Assembly (NCBI GenBank): GCA_027307325.1
Contig: DAHUXE010000158.1
Coordinates: forward strand, 1-40,436
Source: Gammaproteobacteria bacterium
GTDB taxonomy: Bacteria > Pseudomonadota > Gammaproteobacteria > Steroidobacterales > Steroidobacteraceae
Direction: 5' to 3'
DNA: 40,436 nucleotides
The notes under the pieces are model-generated. The model was given only the letters and a program-made list of their open reading frames with translations, had not been told where the DNA came from and did no database searches. Positions 37,350-40,436 of this stretch are shown piece by piece. The translations under genes and the position numbers were made by a program. How positions within the stretch are numbered: the stretch's first letter is position 1; each line of letters opens with the position of its first letter.

Positions 37350-38144
37350 CTAGCGCATCGTCCCCATCGCCACCGGCACGAGCAGCGCCGCTCCGAGCGC
37401 GATGCGGTACCAGGCAAACAGCGTGAAGCGGTGCGACTGCACGTAGCGCAGCAGCCACTTCACCGCGATGAACGCCACCACCAGCGAGACCGCGAAGCCG
37501 ATCGCGACCGCGTTCCAGTCCTCGCTGCCCGCTTGCCCGCGCACCTTCAGGAGTTCGTAGCCGGTGGCGGCGAACATGGTGGGGATCCCCACGAGGAAGG
37601 CGAATTCGGTGGCCGCAGGCCGCAGCGTGAGTCCGGCGAGCATGGCCGCGAAGATCGTCGACGCCGAGCGCGACGTGCCGGGAAACACCGCCGCGAGGAT
37701 CTGACACAGGCCGACCCAGATGGCGACGTTCCAGGTGACCGCCGAGCTTTGCGGGCGGCGCGCGACGTAGGCCTCGATGACGAGGATCAGTATGCCGCCG
37801 ATGAGCGTGGCGAGCGCGATCGGCAGCACCGATTCGGGCAGCTTCCATCCGAGGCGCGTCGCAATGAAACCGCCGGTCGCGGTGATGAGGAAGGCGACGA
37901 CGAGCTTGGCGAGGTAGTCGCGCTGCGCCGGCTGGTTGAAGTGCATCAGCAGATCCACCAGGCGGCGCCAGTAGATCAGCACGATCGCGAGGATGGCGCC
38001 CGCCTGGATCGAGACGTTGAAGAGCTCGGAGCGCGCGCCCAGCCAGCGCTCGGCAATGAGCAGATGCCCGGTGCTCGAAATCGGCAGAAATTCGGTGATG
38101 CCTTCGATGATCCCGAGGATCACGGTGCTGAGGGTATCGGACAC
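37350..38144 (-). CDS. uppP: Undecaprenyl-diphosphatase UppP (BacA)
   Basis: ILGIIEGITEFLPISSTGHLLIAERWLG...IWVGLCQILAAVFPGTSRSASTIFAAMLAGL. Confidence 0.96.
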   Translation of the reverse strand: MSDTLSTVILGIIEGITEFLPISSTGHLLIAERWLGARSELFNVSIQAGAILAIVLIYWRRLVDLLMHFNQPAQRDYLAKLVVAFLITATGGFIATRLGWKLPESVLPIALATLIGGILILVIEAYVARRPQSSAVTWNVAIWVGLCQILAAVFPGTSRSASTIFAAMLAGLTLRPAATEFAFLVGIPTMFAATGYELLKVRGQAGSEDWNAVAIGFAVSLVVAFIAVKWLLRYVQSHRFTLFAWYRIALGAALLVPVAMGTMR

Positions 38145-38216
38145 GGGGTGGGACTTCCTGGTCGGATCGGGGGCGCCATCTTAACCGCCGCAGGCGCGCG
38201 CGGCGCGCGCCGCGAG

Positions 38217-39401
38217 TCACAACGAGCGCCGCAGGTCCTGCAAGGCGAAGCCCTCGAGCGGCGCCCCGCAGCCGCGCGCGAGCGCCATGACCTTGAAGGC
38301 TTCGCCCATTTCCTCCGGCATGACGAGGCGGCGCGCCTCCCCGGCGAGGCGCGCCCGGCTCACGGCATCCGCTGCCGCGGCCACCGCCTGCTCGATTCCG
38401 AGCGCGAGCAGAAACGCGGCCTGGGTGGCGAAGCCCGACACCTCGAGCCCGGCGCGCGAGGCAGCCTCGGCGAGGCGCGTGAAGTCGACCCACGCCGTAA
38501 TGTCCTGGACGCCCAGGTTGATCAGCGGCTCGTCGTGGGCGCGCTGACGGAAGTGACAGCGCAGCGTCCCGGCGATGCGTTGCGCGTGATAGTAGTGAGA
38601 GCGCGGCAGGCCGTAGTCGAAGAGCAGCACGACCCCGCGCTCGAGGCATCCGCCGAGCGCGGCGATCCAGGGCCCGAGCCGCAGATTCACCTCCGAGGTG
38701 TAGCCCTCGGGAAGCGAATGCGGCGGCGTGCCGAACATCGCCGCACAGGCCTCGGCCAGCGCCGCATCGGGCGGACCCTCGGCCGCCTGCAGCGCGCCGC
38801 TGGCGCTCAGCGCGACGCCGAGCTCGCGCACCGCGCCGCCGCGCAGGCTGAAGCGCCGCACCGGCAGCGCGTCCGCCACCTCGTTGGCGAGGATCACGCC
38901 GCAGAGCGGTGCCTGCGGTAGTCGCTCGAGCCACACGACGCGCGTGCGCAGGTGCGGCGCGAGCGCCTCGAGGCGTGCACGCTGGCGCGCCGCGAGATCG
39001 CCCGACACCTCGAGGATCGCATAGCGCTCCGGCAGGACACCCTCGGCATCGAGCGCGGCGAGGATCGTGGCGCTAAGCGCTCCGGTGCCGGCGCCGAGCT
39101 CGAGGATCTCCCCGCCGGTGGCACGCAGCACCTGCGCGCACTGCGCCGCAACGCAGCGGCCGAAGAGCTCCGAAACCTCCGGGGCGGTGACGAAATCCCC
39201 GCCGCCGCCGAGCTTCCAGCTGCCGGCGCTGTAGTAGCCGAGTCCCGGCGCATAGAGCGCGAGCTCCATGAAACGCTCGAAGGACAGCCAGCCGCCGCGG
39301 GCGGCCAGCTCGGCGCGGATCAGCGCGGCCACCGCCTCGCTGTGGCGCTGCTCGTCGGCGCTGAGAGCGGGAAGCATTGAGCGCGCGGCCGTTGGGGTCA
39401 T
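38217..39401 (-). CDS. Class I SAM-dependent methyltransferase, MidA/NDUFAF7-like (COG1565)
   Basis: GWLSFERFMELALYAPGLGYYSAGSWKLGGGGDFVTAPEVSELFGRCVAAQ...ILELGAGTGALSATIL...ILANEVADALPV...LLFDYGLPRSHYYH; ATG at 39401 preferred. Confidence 0.92.
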   Translation of the reverse strand: MTPTAARSMLPALSADEQRHSEAVAALIRAELAARGGWLSFERFMELALYAPGLGYYSAGSWKLGGGGDFVTAPEVSELFGRCVAAQCAQVLRATGGEILELGAGTGALSATILAALDAEGVLPERYAILEVSGDLAARQRARLEALAPHLRTRVVWLERLPQAPLCGVILANEVADALPVRRFSLRGGAVRELGVALSASGALQAAEGPPDAALAEACAAMFGTPPHSLPEGYTSEVNLRLGPWIAALGGCLERGVVLLFDYGLPRSHYYHAQRIAGTLRCHFRQRAHDEPLINLGVQDITAWVDFTRLAEAASRAGLEVSGFATQAAFLLALGIEQAVAAAADAVSRARLAGEARRLVMPEEMGEAFKVMALARGCGAPLEGFALQDLRRSL

Positions 39402-39412
39402 AATCGGCGTCC

Positions 39413-40201
39413 ATGGCACGAGCTGATCCCGAGCCCGTTGAGGCGCTGCCGCCGCCGAGCGACGTGCTCGCCGGCAAGACGGCGCTCGTCACCGGCGCGG
39501 CGCGCCGCGTCGGCGCGACGATCGTGCGCGTGCTGCACGGGGCCGGCGCCAACGTCGTGGCTCATTACCGCAGCTCCGCCGAGGATGCCGCACGGCTCGC
39601 CGCCGAGCTCAACGCGGCGCGCGGGCGCTCCGTGAGCCTCGCCGAATGCGACCTGCTCGACGTGACGCAGCACTCCTGGCTCATCGACAGCGCGGTCGAG
39701 ACCTTCGGCGGGCTCGATATCCTCGTCAACAATGCCTCGACCTTCTACCCCACTCCGGTCGGCGACATCACGCCGATCGACTGGGACGATCTCGTCGGCA
39801 CCAACCTGAAGGCGCCGCTGTTCCTCGCACAGGCCGCCGCCCCCGCGCTCCACGAGCGCGGCGGACTCATTATTAATCTCGCCGATATCCACGGCATGCG
39901 GCCGCTGCGGCGCTACCCGGTCTACAGCCTCGCCAAGGCCGGCGTCATCATGCTGACCCTGTCGCTGGCGCGCGAGCTCGGCCCGCACGTGCGGGTGAAC
40001 GCCATCGCGCCGGGTCCCGTCATGTGGCCGGAGGACGGGATGGATCCGTCCCTCAGGGCCAGGATCGTGGCGCGCACCGCGCTGAAGCGTCCCGGCTCCG
40101 CGGTCGACGTGGCGCGCGCGTGCCTGTTCTTCGCGACCGAGGCGCCGTACGTCACCGGCCAGATCCTCGCGGTCGACGGCGGGCGCAGCATCGGCTGGTG
40201 A
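39413..40201 (+). CDS. Pteridine reductase / FolM-like short-chain dehydrogenase
   Basis: KTALVTGAARRVGATIVRVLHGAGANVVAHYRSS...DILVNNASTFYPTPVGDIT...YSLAKAGVIMLTLSLARELGPHVRVNAIAPGPV; TGxxxRxG with Arg (pteridine reductase type). Confidence 0.9.
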   Translation: MARADPEPVEALPPPSDVLAGKTALVTGAARRVGATIVRVLHGAGANVVAHYRSSAEDAARLAAELNAARGRSVSLAECDLLDVTQHSWLIDSAVETFGGLDILVNNASTFYPTPVGDITPIDWDDLVGTNLKAPLFLAQAAAPALHERGGLIINLADIHGMRPLRRYPVYSLAKAGVIMLTLSLARELGPHVRVNAIAPGPVMWPEDGMDPSLRARIVARTALKRPGSAVDVARACLFFATEAPYVTGQILAVDGGRSIGW

Positions 40202-40207
40202 CACGGC

Positions 40208-40436
40208 TCAAGCCAGCCGTTCGAGGGGGTGGGCCCCCTGATCGAAGCCGCGCCACAGCTCGCCGACGGTGAGACCCGCGGTCGGGTGCACGACCGCGGG
40301 GGCGAGCTCGGCGAGCGGACCCAGCATGTAGGCCCGCTTCACCAGGTCCGGGCGTGGCAGCTTCAGTCCCGGCTCCTCGCACACCAGGTCGCCGTACAGC
40401 AGCACGTCGAGGTCCATGGAGCGCGGCGCCGGGACG
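40208..40436 (-). CDS. folK: 2-amino-4-hydroxy-6-hydroxymethyldihydropteridine pyrophosphokinase, partial (C-terminal)
   Basis: Minus-strand reading from the window edge: ...PAPRSMDLDVLLYGDLVCEEPGLKLPRPDLVKRAYMLGPLAELAPAVVHPTAGLTVGELWRGFDQ; 5' end outside the window. Confidence 0.9.
   Translation of the reverse strand, partial: VPAPRSMDLDVLLYGDLVCEEPGLKLPRPDLVKRAYMLGPLAELAPAVVHPTAGLTVGELWRGFDQGAHPLERLA

Overview
GC-rich gammaproteobacterial chromosomal window made mostly of recognisable housekeeping genes. No tRNA, rRNA, CRISPR array, transposase or phage gene was recognised. Left to right: a twitching/chemosensory block on the minus strand (pilJ partial, pilI, pilH, pilG); gshB, tonB-like, yqgE, ruvX, pyrB and a PyrK-like reductase subunit on the plus strand; a minus-strand accessory cluster (7147-13366) of a secreted WD40/caspase-like protein and three small exported proteins; three tandem PilT-family ATPases; yggS, proC, yggT and an HU-like protein; an alpha/beta hydrolase, htpG, an orphan ParA-like ATPase, ppnN, an L,D-transpeptidase and a LysM lytic transglycosylase; a split class II ribonucleotide reductase (nrdJa/nrdJb) with NrdR-box-like palindromes upstream; hsp20, a DegQ-like protease, an NDUFA9-like protein, a PF10023-type aminopeptidase, cca, uppP, a MidA-like methyltransferase, pteridine reductase and folK (partial). 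The most notable observations are: (1) the four-gene exported caspase/WD40 cluster inserted into a block otherwise syntenic with Pseudomonas; (2) an in-frame amber codon replacing the Lys of HDLGK in cca; (3) a plus-strand intrinsic terminator at 28738-28762 with no annotated upstream gene, implying an unannotated transcript that may be GGA-rich and Rsm/Csr-like; (4) NrdR-like and DnaA-like sites upstream of nrdJ; (5) a third PilT-family ATPase in tandem. All calls come from reading the sequence and from memory of protein families; no searches were run.
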